Of a DNA stretch of 64,000 nucleotides, positions 53,123 through 61,593 are shown one piece after another (positions within the stretch are counted from its first letter, which is position 1; every line of letters starts with the position of its first letter). Position numbers and translations under genes: made by a program. This DNA is from Tsuneonella sp. CC-YZS046 (GTDB taxonomy: Bacteria > Pseudomonadota > Alphaproteobacteria > Sphingomonadales > Sphingomonadaceae): contig NZ_CP141590.1 in the NCBI RefSeq assembly GCF_035581365.1, forward strand, positions 806,001-870,000, given 5' to 3'. The notes under the pieces were generated by a model. It was not told where the DNA came from. It did no database searches and saw nothing but the letters and a program-made list of their open reading frames with translations.

Positions 53123-53273
53123 GATGCACGCTCCTGCTTGTGAGTCGCCATCAGGTAACCAATTTGGTTCGTGTAGGAAAATGTTCCCTGGTGTACAGAA
53201 AATATACCGCTGTGGAGAATAGGGGGAAATGAGCGGTGGGCTGCGCGTTCCCTGTAAACCGCGCGATCATATC

Positions 53274-54170
53274 CTAGAACCGCCTGGCAATTCCGAAATA
53301 GACCTGGCTGTCGGGACTGGCCGAATTGAGGCCGATGTTCACGCCTAGGTCGAACTGCATGGCGTCGTTCGGCTGCCATGCGGCCGAAAACCCCGCGAGG
53401 ATGATCGTGTCGTGCCCTTCCGGATCGCGATCCCGATAGAGCGAGATCTCGGTCGCGGCGCCCAGCCGGTTGCCGAGCGCGAAGTCGAGGCCGAGGACGC
53501 TGCCGAAGGCGAGATGTCTTCCGCTCCCGTCGCTGTCGACCGCTGCGTCGATCTGCGGCGTGGCGGAAAGCGAGACGTTCTCGGTCAGCGTGAGAGCCAG
53601 CGGCAGCAGCAGGCCCGCGCCCCAATCTCCGGCCCCGATGGGCATCCGCCCGGTCGGAAGAGTGGCATAGGGCATCACAGCCATGGAAAAGCCGCGCTCG
53701 CCTGGGTCGTGCAGGGTGTGTCGCAGCGCCAGCGTCAGGTCGCCGACGCGCGCGATCCGGTCGGTCGTCCCCGATTCCAGGTCGCGCGTGCGGACATGGC
53801 CGTAGGCGTCCCAGCCGACCTGGGCTTCAAGCCCTTCCGCCAGGCCGAGCCGCAGGAGCATTTCGCCGGCCATGATCGTGTCGGTGCGCGATATCGCATC
53901 GCCGTCCCTTTCCCAGGCCGCAATCCCCAACTCGCCCACAATTCCACCCGGTGGAACCGTGCAGGTGGGTGTTCCGAGGCCGGGCCGGTCGGGGCAGAGA
54001 TCGTCTGCTTCTTCCGCCATTGCTGGAACTGTGGGCAGAAATGCGATGCAGGAAAGCAGGTAGAATACTGGTAAGCGGAGATATTTCGACAGTCGGCCGG
54101 AACCGGCTGTCAGCGCCTCGGCCGCTGGTCGGAGCACCAACTGGCCGAGGCATTTCCTTCGTTTCGGCAT
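53274..54170 (-). CDS. Outer-membrane beta-barrel protein, phenol-degradation MetA-like
   Basis: 298 residues; a signal peptide begins around residue 30 (PVFYLLSCIAFLPTVPAMAEE), so the true start may be downstream of 54170. The mature part has alternating amphipathic strands and ends in a C-terminal FGIARRF, typical of outer-membrane barrels. It resembles the MetA-like putative transporter family. It may be a substrate channel. It lies at the left border of the phosphate cluster but is not clearly part of it. Confidence 0.72.
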   Translation of the reverse strand: MPKRRKCLGQLVLRPAAEALTAGSGRLSKYLRLPVFYLLSCIAFLPTVPAMAEEADDLCPDRPGLGTPTCTVPPGGIVGELGIAAWERDGDAISRTDTIMAGEMLLRLGLAEGLEAQVGWDAYGHVRTRDLESGTTDRIARVGDLTLALRHTLHDPGERGFSMAVMPYATLPTGRMPIGAGDWGAGLLLPLALTLTENVSLSATPQIDAAVDSDGSGRHLAFGSVLGLDFALGNRLGAATEISLYRDRDPEGHDTIILAGFSAAWQPNDAMQFDLGVNIGLNSASPDSQVYFGIARRF

Positions 54171-54231
54171 ACCGCTGCCGCTTCAAGGTATCTGGAGAAG
54201 TGTCACAGCACCGGTATTGCCAGTTGCGCCT

Positions 54232-55971
54232 TCAGGTCGCCAGCGCAACCTCGCCTTCGCCCTCGGGGCGCGCGCGATCCGGGGCCGTGCTGTGCGCCCT
54301 GCCTTCGCGGGCATCGCTGAGGATGGTGGCGCGATCCACCGAGGCGCGTTCGTCCTCGATGCGCTTGATCATGCCCTCGGCCCGCTCGATGCTGCCGAGC
54401 AGCGCCAGCAGCGCGCCCTTTTCGGCGGCTGGGACCCGGCGATCCCTTTCCAGGATGCGCCAGCGCAGGCTTTCGATCGGCTCCACCTTGCTGTGCCCGG
54501 CGGGCAGGCGCGGCTCAGGCGCATCGCCTGCGAAAAGCAGCGGCGTCAGCGACTGATCCAGCCGATCGAGAGCCTCGTCGATGAAGGCCCGGCTGGGGTC
54601 GCTGAACTCCGAGCGCTTCACGCGGCGCGCGATCTGGTGGAGCGTTTCGGACAGGCTGCCGGTGAAATCGACTTCCTCGATCAGGCTGGCGACGAGGTCG
54701 AGCTGTTCGCGCGGCATATCCTCGTGGAACAGAGCGGCCGAATAGCTGCGGATGTCGCGGCCAAGCAGGTCGGTTGCCGTGTGGTGCTCGCCCGGGTCCT
54801 TGGGAACCCCCGGCTTGTCGCGGGCGATGTCGAGGAACAGGGCGGCGGCTTGGAGCTGCCGCCGGGTTTCCTGCTCGACCGCGGGCACCGCGGACACGAA
54901 GCTGTCGATCAGTTTGCGGTCGAGATAGCGCGGCACCGAGTAGTCCTCGATGTCCTCTTCCGACGAATGGCCGATGCGAGAGAGTACGCGCTCGAAAGCG
55001 CCGACGAAGGGATAGAGGATGAGCACGTTGAAGATGTTGAATACGATGGAGAATATACCCACCGCGACCGGCACGAGCGGGAAGGTTTCCTTGCCGTCGA
55101 CCACGACCGGCGTGCCCGGATCGCCGCCGAAGAAACCCATGCCCCACTTGAGCACTTCGATCGCCGGGAAGAAGAGCAGCAGGACGACCGTGACGCCGAT
55201 GAAATTGAAGCCGATGTGGGCATAGGCGGCACGCTTCGCGTTCTTGGTAAGGTTGAGCGAGGCCATCCACGAAGTGATGGTGGTGCCGAGGTCGGCGCCG
55301 ATGGCGAAGGCGATGGCGGTCTGCCAGGGCAGCACGCCGGAAGCGCCCAGACCCATGACGATGCCGATCGTTGCCGAAGAGGAGTGGATCATCGCGGTGA
55401 CCAGCGCGGCGATCAGCGCGCAGGCGATCACGCCGGGGAAAGTCGAGGCGTCGAGGCTCGAAAGCACCGACATGACTTCAGGCATGTCCTTCAGCGGCTT
55501 CAATCCGCCGGTCATCAGGTTGAGGCCGTAGAAGATCAGCGCGAAGCCGAGGCAGGCGAGCGCGATGTTGCGCACGCGATCGGTCTTGCCGAAGACATAG
55601 ATCAGCCCGAAGATGCCGCCGAACAGCAGGCCCAGCGGCCCCAGCGGCAGCGCGATCAAGCCGTTGCCCAACGTGGTGCCGATGTTGGCGCCCATGATAA
55701 CGCTGATCGCGGGCCGCAGCGCGATGACGCCGGCATTGACGAGGCCGACGGTCATGACGGTCATGGCGGTGGACGATTGGATGATGCCGGTGATGAGCGT
55801 TCCGGCAAGGACACCCTTGGCGGGCGTGCCGGCCATCTTGGCGAGCCATTCCCGCATCTTGTTGACCGAAAGGGCCTGGATGCCGTTGGCCATGAACTCC
55901 AGGCCGAGCATGAATACCCCAAGCCCACCGATAACGGGGACTATGATTTCCTTGAAAATATCGACTTCCAT
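54232..55971 (-). CDS. Na/Pi cotransporter family protein with C-terminal PhoU-like domain
   Basis: 579 residues with two inverted PNaS repeats. The first is signed by GIIQSSTAM (QSS 65-67), the second by AMIHSSSAT (196-199), with about eight helices in residues 5-310. A cytoplasmic helical PhoU-like domain spans about 345-560. It resembles NptA/YjbB. The predicted role is sodium-coupled phosphate uptake, or efflux as for YjbB. It lies 25 bp downstream of the PstS gene, probably one transcript. Confidence 0.92.
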   Translation of the reverse strand: MEVDIFKEIIVPVIGGLGVFMLGLEFMANGIQALSVNKMREWLAKMAGTPAKGVLAGTLITGIIQSSTAMTVMTVGLVNAGVIALRPAISVIMGANIGTTLGNGLIALPLGPLGLLFGGIFGLIYVFGKTDRVRNIALACLGFALIFYGLNLMTGGLKPLKDMPEVMSVLSSLDASTFPGVIACALIAALVTAMIHSSSATIGIVMGLGASGVLPWQTAIAFAIGADLGTTITSWMASLNLTKNAKRAAYAHIGFNFIGVTVVLLLFFPAIEVLKWGMGFFGGDPGTPVVVDGKETFPLVPVAVGIFSIVFNIFNVLILYPFVGAFERVLSRIGHSSEEDIEDYSVPRYLDRKLIDSFVSAVPAVEQETRRQLQAAALFLDIARDKPGVPKDPGEHHTATDLLGRDIRSYSAALFHEDMPREQLDLVASLIEEVDFTGSLSETLHQIARRVKRSEFSDPSRAFIDEALDRLDQSLTPLLFAGDAPEPRLPAGHSKVEPIESLRWRILERDRRVPAAEKGALLALLGSIERAEGMIKRIEDERASVDRATILSDAREGRAHSTAPDRARPEGEGEVALAT

Positions 55972-55996
55972 GGTGGTTCCCCCGTCAGTTGGTCGC

Positions 55997-57091
55997 TTAG
56001 TTTGCCGCCGGGGCTTTGCTTGGGGCAGTGTAGTTCAGCTCGCGCGACCAGATCTGCCGCACTTCGGCGATGTCGCGGTCCGCGAGCGGCAGATAGCCGA
56101 GGCTCCGGGCTGCCTCCGCGCTATGATCGAGCAGGAAGGAAAGGAATCTCAGCGTCCGCTCGTTGTCGTTGGACGAGGCATTGGTTCGCTTCATGATGAC
56201 ATAGGATGCGGCCACGACCGGATAGGCGTTGGCCGCTGCCGGGTTGCCGCGGGCGGCTATCACGTTGGCTTCCGTCGCTGCGACGAACTGGCCGGCATCG
56301 TTCTGCACCAGGCCGACCGAAAGCCCGGCGCGTTTGGCCTGGCCGCTGTCGAGATAGCCGATCGTACCTTGCGTCGCGCCGATCGCCTTCGCCATGTCGC
56401 TGCTGCCCTTGATCCCGGTGCCCACCGGCCATTTCAGGGTCGTTCCCGTGCCGATGCCGCTCTTCCAGTCGGCGTCGACGCGCGAGAGATAGCTGGACCA
56501 ATTATAGGTCGAGCCGGAGCCATCGCTGCGATAGACGACCGTGATCGCGGTCGCGGGCAGGCTGACGCCGGGATTGTCGGCGGCGATTGCGGGGTCTGCC
56601 CAGGAGACGATCCGGCCGCTGAAGATGCCGGCGAGCGTCTTGCTGCCGAAGCGCAGCGGCTGCGGGGTCGGCTGCTCCAGATTATAGGCGACCGAGATGC
56701 TGCCGACGACGATCGGAAACTGGACCGCGTCGCGCTGCTGCAGCGCTTCGGACGACAGCGGATAGTCGGTGACCGCGAAATCCACCTCGGGATCATCGAG
56801 GCGCATCACCCCGCCGAGCGAGCCCACCGGCTCATATTCGACCCCGGCGCTTCCGGAGATCCAGTCCTGGTCCCCCGAGCGGGCGTTCTGGAAATCGACC
56901 GCGACGCGCTGGATCAGTGGCTGGGCCGCGGTCGAGCCGCTGCCGAGGATGCGGTCGTTCACGCCTGAGCGGACCAGCAGCAGCGCGACCGCCGCAACGA
57001 CCACCGCCACGCCCAGGGCCATGACGAAGCGCCGGCGGACGAGAGTCCGGGATTCCAGAACAGGTACACCGTCAGGAGAACTCGTCAGCAT
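55997..57091 (-). CDS. pstS: PstS-like phosphate-binding protein with N-terminal membrane anchor
   Basis: A 364-residue type II periplasmic binding protein with the phosphate-site block GSGSTAAQPLIQ (50-61) and the later DGSGSTYNW. Instead of a cleavable signal it has a basic segment and one long helix (about 22-40) with no evident cleavage site or lipobox, so it is probably tethered to the inner membrane. No pstC, pstA or pstB is in the window; the next gene is a Na/Pi symporter. A Pho-box-like site lies 59 bp upstream. Confidence 0.87.
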   Translation of the reverse strand: MLTSSPDGVPVLESRTLVRRRFVMALGVAVVVAAVALLLVRSGVNDRILGSGSTAAQPLIQRVAVDFQNARSGDQDWISGSAGVEYEPVGSLGGVMRLDDPEVDFAVTDYPLSSEALQQRDAVQFPIVVGSISVAYNLEQPTPQPLRFGSKTLAGIFSGRIVSWADPAIAADNPGVSLPATAITVVYRSDGSGSTYNWSSYLSRVDADWKSGIGTGTTLKWPVGTGIKGSSDMAKAIGATQGTIGYLDSGQAKRAGLSVGLVQNDAGQFVAATEANVIAARGNPAAANAYPVVAASYVIMKRTNASSNDNERTLRFLSFLLDHSAEAARSLGYLPLADRDIAEVRQIWSRELNYTAPSKAPAAN

Positions 57092-57149
57092 GATCTGTCC
57101 ACTGCCTCGAAATGGGAGTTGGGTTCTGGATGAAGGTTGGCGCTGATCT

Positions 57150-57166
57150 GTGACTCTTCTATGACC
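57150..57166 (-). promoter_or_regulatory. Pho-box-like direct repeat upstream of pstS
   Basis: Read leftward: GGTCAT-AGAAGA-GTCAC, two GTCAy words with an 11-bp period, as in the PhoB site CTGTCAT-N4-CTGTCAT. Confidence 0.6.
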
Positions 57167-57279
57167 AGCCCGCTATGGATCGGAGAAATTGAATTATTCG
57201 TCTGAAACATGCTTTGGAAAATCAGGAATAATATGAAAGCGATATGCGGACTTTACTGGTCCGTTACGCAGAATGATTA

Positions 57280-58680
57280 TTAGAAATCCACCTGCGCGCG
57301 CATCCCGACGACATCGGCGTTGAACTTCGGCTGGGCGCTCGGAATGTCATAGATGAGATGCATGTAGTTCAGCATGAAGCGGACGTAGGCGGTGGGCGTC
57401 CAGACGAGCGCGGTGCCGAAGCCGTTCTGGGTGCCGCCGCCGATGCCCGCGTCGGTCAGGTCGAGGTGATCGTAGCGAAGGTTGAGTTCCAGCGCGCCGA
57501 AGCCGCCGTCGCCCAAGGGGCTGCTAGGGGTGGTGCGGTCGAACGCGCCGTTGCGGTAGCTGCGCGTGTCGTCGGTCAGGAACATGCCGGCCTCGGCATA
57601 GCCGCCGAAGAAAGTCGGGTCGGCGTCTCCCGGGCGTTTCACCTTCAGCCAGGCCGCCTCGCCCGCCAGATGGAGCCGCTTGCGATTGAGCGCGAACTCC
57701 GTGCCGACATGCATTTCGCTGTCGACCGTCAAGACACCCGTGTCGATGTAGCGGATATCGGTCGTGGCGATATAGGGCCGCTGGCGATATCGGTTGCCGA
57801 GAGTCGCCTGGAAACGTCCGAGGTTGCGATAATGCGCCGATCCGCCCAGATGGAGCTGCATGTCGCCGAGCTTGGGCATCCAGACGACGCGGCCGTCGTA
57901 GCTCACGCTCTTGTTGCCATCGTTCGTCAGGCTGCCGAGGTCGTCGGTGAAGACGCCGACGTTCGCCATGACCGCCTTGCCCTTGAAGCCGGCGGACAAG
58001 CCGACGCGACGTTCCAGGTTGAAGGCGCCGATGAAGGCGGCGCGCTCGTTGAACGACAGGAACAGGTCGGACTGAAGCTGCTCCATCGAGGTGAAGGGAT
58101 GGTGCTGGCCGACAGTGAAGGTGAATGGCCCGGTGTCGTAGGCTAGGTAGAGATCCGTCCACGAAACCGAGTTGCCTGCGAACTCCGCCTCGGCGCGATA
58201 AGTGAAACCACCGGGAATCGTGCCCTGTGCGCCGATATAGGCGCGCCGGATACGACTAGTGAAGCCGCGCCCATCCGCCTGGCCGCTGACGCGCGAGGCG
58301 GGCGCGCTCAAATAGCCGCCGTCGATCTGTATCCGTCCGCGCGGCTTGAAGCTCCAGCCGTCGGCGTTCTTGAACTCCGGCGCGCCTTTCCAGCTTATCC
58401 GCGTGGCATCGTCATTCGTGGAAGCGGCGGCCGAAGCAGCCCGCGCCTGGCCCGCTGCATCAGGGCTACCGGACGGATCGGCGGTGCTCGCCGCCTGCTC
58501 GCGAAGAGTGCGCATTTCCTCCCGCATCGCTTCGACTTCGGCGCGAAGGCGGGCTACCTCGTCTCTCAATTCGGCATCCGCCGGGGTTTCGGCGCCGGCC
58601 AATTCCTCCACTTGCGCCAGAGCGAGACTCGGCCAGGAGACCGTTGTGAAAGCGAATAATATTAGACCACGGCCAAGCAT
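57280..58680 (-). CDS. Phosphate-selective porin, OprO/OprP family
   Basis: 466 residues. A signal peptide (1-23) is followed by an N-terminal coiled coil (about 30-65, AELRDEVARLRAEVEAMREEM) and a 16-strand barrel ending in VGMRAQVDF. The porin signature SWKGAPEFKNADGWSFKPRGR and FTVGQHHPFTSMEQLQSD support OprO/P. It is predicted to admit phosphate or polyphosphate. The ATG at 58680 with GGAG is better than the GTG one codon earlier. A Pho-box-like repeat lies 34 bp upstream. Confidence 0.9.
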   Translation of the reverse strand: MLGRGLILFAFTTVSWPSLALAQVEELAGAETPADAELRDEVARLRAEVEAMREEMRTLREQAASTADPSGSPDAAGQARAASAAASTNDDATRISWKGAPEFKNADGWSFKPRGRIQIDGGYLSAPASRVSGQADGRGFTSRIRRAYIGAQGTIPGGFTYRAEAEFAGNSVSWTDLYLAYDTGPFTFTVGQHHPFTSMEQLQSDLFLSFNERAAFIGAFNLERRVGLSAGFKGKAVMANVGVFTDDLGSLTNDGNKSVSYDGRVVWMPKLGDMQLHLGGSAHYRNLGRFQATLGNRYRQRPYIATTDIRYIDTGVLTVDSEMHVGTEFALNRKRLHLAGEAAWLKVKRPGDADPTFFGGYAEAGMFLTDDTRSYRNGAFDRTTPSSPLGDGGFGALELNLRYDHLDLTDAGIGGGTQNGFGTALVWTPTAYVRFMLNYMHLIYDIPSAQPKFNADVVGMRAQVDF

Positions 58681-58713
58681 CACTGCTCCGTTCGAGTGAA
58701 ATTTTCACTAAAG

Positions 58714-58731
58714 CTGGCAGTCGGTTGGCAT
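58714..58731 (-). promoter_or_regulatory. Pho-box-like direct repeat upstream of the porin gene
   Basis: Read leftward: ATGCCAA-CCGA-CTGCCAG, two yTGyCA words with an 11-bp period; each differs from CTGTCA by the T-to-C change. Confidence 0.5.
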
Positions 58732-58845
58732 CGCTTTTTTACGTTCTGATGTCGTTCGGCAAATATGCGGAAACAATTTTCTTTTGGGTCGGACGCAATG
58801 ACGCGGTCATAATCCGGTGCCGACGCGCGCGGTCCCGGCCATGAC

Positions 58846-58870
58846 AAAAAGCCCGGCCGATCGGCCGGGC
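58846..58870 (-). terminator. Rho-independent terminator of ppk2
   Basis: GCCCGGCCGATCGGCCGGGC is a perfect 20-bp palindrome followed, reading leftward, by TTTTT. It is 38 bases beyond the ppk2 stop. Confidence 0.88.
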
Positions 58871-58907
58871 AAGGGGGGTGATTTGAAGCGATGCGGGCGT
58901 TGCCGCC

Positions 58908-59828
58908 TCAGAATGTCTCGGGGACATACATCTCGCGTGGAACCGGGTGGCGGATGTAATCCTCGTGCCGCACGCGGTCGGGCAGGATGACCTCTTCCTT
59001 GGGCACGTCGTCATAGGGAATCTGCGCGAGGAGATGCGAGATGCAGTTCAATCGCGCGCGCTTCTTGTCCACCGCCTCGACGATCCACCAGGGCGCTTCG
59101 GAAATATGCGTGCGTTCCAGCATCGCTTCCTTGGCGCGGGTATAGTCCTCCCACCGGCGCCGCGCCTCGACATCCATGGGCGAGAGCTTCCACTGCTTGA
59201 GCGGATCGTGGATGCGCATGAGGAAGCGGAACTGCTGCTCGTCGTCGGTGATCGAGAACCAGTATTTGAGCAGGATGATGCCCGAGCGCACCAGCATGCG
59301 CTCGAACTCCGGGGCCGAGCGGAAAAATTCCTCCACATCGTCCTCGTTGCAGAAGCCCATGACCCGCTCGACGCCCGCGCGATTATACCAGCTTCGGTCG
59401 AACAGCACTATTTCGCCGGCGGCCGGCAGATGCGTGGCATAGCGCTGGAAATACCATTGGCTGCGTTCACGCTCGGTCGGGGCGGGAAGGGCGACGACCC
59501 GGCAGACGCGCGGGTTGAGGCGCTGGGTGATGCGCTTGATGACACCACCCTTGCCGGCCGAATCGCGGCCTTCGAAGATGACCAGCACCTTGAGCCCCTT
59601 GTATTGGACCCAGTCCTGCAGCCGCACCAACTCATGCTGGAGGCGGAACAACTCGCGGAAATAGACGCGGCGGTCGATCTGTTCCTGTTCGGGATGATCG
59701 GAAAGATCCTTGAGCATCGTCTCCAGACGGCTCTCGTCAATCTCCATCTCCAGTTCCTCGTCGAAACTGTCGGCAATCTCCTGCTTCACGCGATCCATCT
59801 CGAAGGAGGGGGAACTGGAAAATGTCAT
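58908..59828 (-). CDS. ppk2: Polyphosphate kinase 2
   Basis: A 306-residue PPK2-family enzyme using polyphosphate to phosphorylate nucleoside diphosphates. Walker A is GRDSAGKG (87-94), Walker B is VLFDRSWYNR (141-150) with GVERVMGF after it, and the lid region is QRLNPRVCRVVALPAPTERE. Single-domain (class I) length. A PhoB-type box lies 51 bp upstream and a terminator follows, so it is its own unit within the phosphate cluster. Confidence 0.94.
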   Translation of the reverse strand: MTFSSSPSFEMDRVKQEIADSFDEELEMEIDESRLETMLKDLSDHPEQEQIDRRVYFRELFRLQHELVRLQDWVQYKGLKVLVIFEGRDSAGKGGVIKRITQRLNPRVCRVVALPAPTERERSQWYFQRYATHLPAAGEIVLFDRSWYNRAGVERVMGFCNEDDVEEFFRSAPEFERMLVRSGIILLKYWFSITDDEQQFRFLMRIHDPLKQWKLSPMDVEARRRWEDYTRAKEAMLERTHISEAPWWIVEAVDKKRARLNCISHLLAQIPYDDVPKEEVILPDRVRHEDYIRHPVPREMYVPETF

Positions 59829-59878
59829 GGATATGTTCCGTTTCTCGTGGCTTTCCGCTCCGTGTTTGTCGTCTCCTT

Positions 59879-59896
59879 ATGACAGGATAGTGACCA
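59879..59896 (-). promoter_or_regulatory. Pho box upstream of ppk2
   Basis: Read leftward: TGGTCAC-TATC-CTGTCAT. The second half is the exact PhoB consensus half-site and the period is 11 bp. Best of the three Pho-like sites. Confidence 0.68.
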
Positions 59897-60010
59897 TCCC
59901 GCGGGCGTGGAGCGAGCCTGTCCGGGGCACCCAGGATGGGTCGCGCCGACGGCAGTCAAAAATATGTAAGCCCGGCGTGCTCTACGACCCGTCACAAATC
60001 CTGATGAACG

Positions 60011-61543
60011 ATGGTCCGACGCCCGATGCGCAATCATTTGCGAAAATTCCTGATTTTGCCCCTTGCCTGCACGGCTGCCCTGCTGACGTCCTGCGGAGGC
60101 AGTGACGGGACCTCGCCTGGTCCCTCGCCGACGCCGGCTCCCACTCCTGGTCCAACGCCGGGGCCGACTCCGACGGGGCCTGCCGCCAATTGCCCGGATC
60201 AGTTCGTCAATGGCGGCGTGGTCGGCAATCTGCGCAATTGCGTCCTTCCCGACCGGATATTGCAGGATCTGACGTTGCCGCGCCGCGCGGGCACGATCTA
60301 TTCGCTTTCGCGCCGCGTCGAGGTGGGGCGCGATGTCGGCGGTGATGGCCGCGACCCGGGCGGAATCCCGGTCACGCTCACCATAGAGCCGGGCGTGGTG
60401 GTTTTCGGGACGGGCGGCCTCGACTATCTGGTGGTCAATCGCGGATCGAAGCTCCAGGCGGCGGGCACGCGCGAGGCCCCGATCATTTTCACGAGTCGCA
60501 GCAATGTCGAAGGGCTTGCCGACGACAGCAGCCAGGGCCAGTGGGGCGGCGTCATCGTGCTCGGCCGGGCGCCGGTTTCGGATTGCTTGCGCAACGTCCC
60601 CGGCGGGTCGGACAATTGCGAACAGGCCTATGAAGGCCTTCCCGACCTGCTTTACGGCGGCGGCCGCGCGGATGACGACAGCGGCACGCTGCAATATGTC
60701 CAGATTCGCTACGCCGGCTTCGAGATCGCGCCGGACCAGGAGATCAACGGGCTGACGCTGGCCGGAGTCGGATCGGGCACCACGCTCGATCATATTCAGG
60801 TCCACAACAGCTCGGACGACGGCATCGAATGGTTCGGCGGACGGGCCAACGCGCGCTATCTGGTGCTCACGGGCAATGACGACGACAGCCTCGATACCGA
60901 CCAGGGCTATCAGGGTTTCCTGCAGTTCGTGATCGCGGTCCAACGTGCGGGCGGAAGTTCAGGCGATTCCATCGTGGAAGCCGATTCCTCCGGCAATGAG
61001 GATTCGCTGCCCCGGCAATGGACCCGCCTCGCCAATTTCACCTTCCTCGCCCGCTCGACCCGTGCGGGGAGCGCATTCCTGATTCGCGGCGGCGCCGACT
61101 ATACGGCGGTCAACGGCGTGATCGTCGCGCCGCGCAGTTGCATTAACATCGCGTCCACCAACGGCACGACGCTGAGGCCGGCCAACGCCGTGCTGGAGGA
61201 CCAGGGCCCGCCCGTGTTCCGCTCGGTCGCCCTTGCCTGCGGCGAGGGGAACTTCCCGCGCGACAGCGAAATATCGCAGTCCGTCTGGGGCCAGATTTTC
61301 GATTTTCCGGCATCGAACAACCGCCCGAACTTCATCTCGACCCTGTCGGGCCTGTTCGTGAATGGCACCAATGAAAGTGCCGTGCCGGCTTTCGACGCCG
61401 CCTCGCTGGGGGATTTCATGGTCTCCACCAACTATATCGGCGCGGTGCGCGACGGAAGCGACATCTGGTATCGCGGCTGGACCTGCGATTCCGGCACGGC
61501 CGACTTCGGCAGTGGATCGTCCTGCCGGACGGTGCCGAAGTAA
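60011..61543 (+). CDS. Large secreted lipoprotein, parallel beta-helix-like, unknown function
   Basis: 510 residues (an ATG at 60026 would give 505). The lipoprotein signal ends in LLTSCGG. A Pro/Thr/Gly linker (PSPTPAPTPGPTPGPTPT) follows, then a repetitive domain with strand-turn repeats such as GTLQYVQIRYAGFEIAP, TTLDHIQVHNSSDDGIEWFGG, and NARYLVLTGNDDDSLDTDQG, consistent with a right-handed beta-helix. No enzyme family is recognised. It is divergent from ppk2. A degraded Pho-like CCGTCAC lies just before it, so phosphate control is possible but weak. Confidence 0.78.
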   Translation: MVRRPMRNHLRKFLILPLACTAALLTSCGGSDGTSPGPSPTPAPTPGPTPGPTPTGPAANCPDQFVNGGVVGNLRNCVLPDRILQDLTLPRRAGTIYSLSRRVEVGRDVGGDGRDPGGIPVTLTIEPGVVVFGTGGLDYLVVNRGSKLQAAGTREAPIIFTSRSNVEGLADDSSQGQWGGVIVLGRAPVSDCLRNVPGGSDNCEQAYEGLPDLLYGGGRADDDSGTLQYVQIRYAGFEIAPDQEINGLTLAGVGSGTTLDHIQVHNSSDDGIEWFGGRANARYLVLTGNDDDSLDTDQGYQGFLQFVIAVQRAGGSSGDSIVEADSSGNEDSLPRQWTRLANFTFLARSTRAGSAFLIRGGADYTAVNGVIVAPRSCINIASTNGTTLRPANAVLEDQGPPVFRSVALACGEGNFPRDSEISQSVWGQIFDFPASNNRPNFISTLSGLFVNGTNESAVPAFDAASLGDFMVSTNYIGAVRDGSDIWYRGWTCDSGTADFGSGSSCRTVPK

Positions 61544-61593
61544 ACGACCGGCGCTGAATGACCACCGGCCGGGCGGCGGGAAGCCTGGCTCCC

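Noticed and set aside
53160-53190. Possible SOS (LexA) box before the GTA-type holin
   Set aside because: Two GTTC words are present, but the spacing is 12 bases, not the 7 expected for the alphaproteobacterial GTTC-N7-GTTC site.
54217-56196. 659-residue open frame on the plus strand
   Set aside because: Antisense of the Na/Pi symporter; repetitive Asp/Arg/His-rich sequence typical of shadows.
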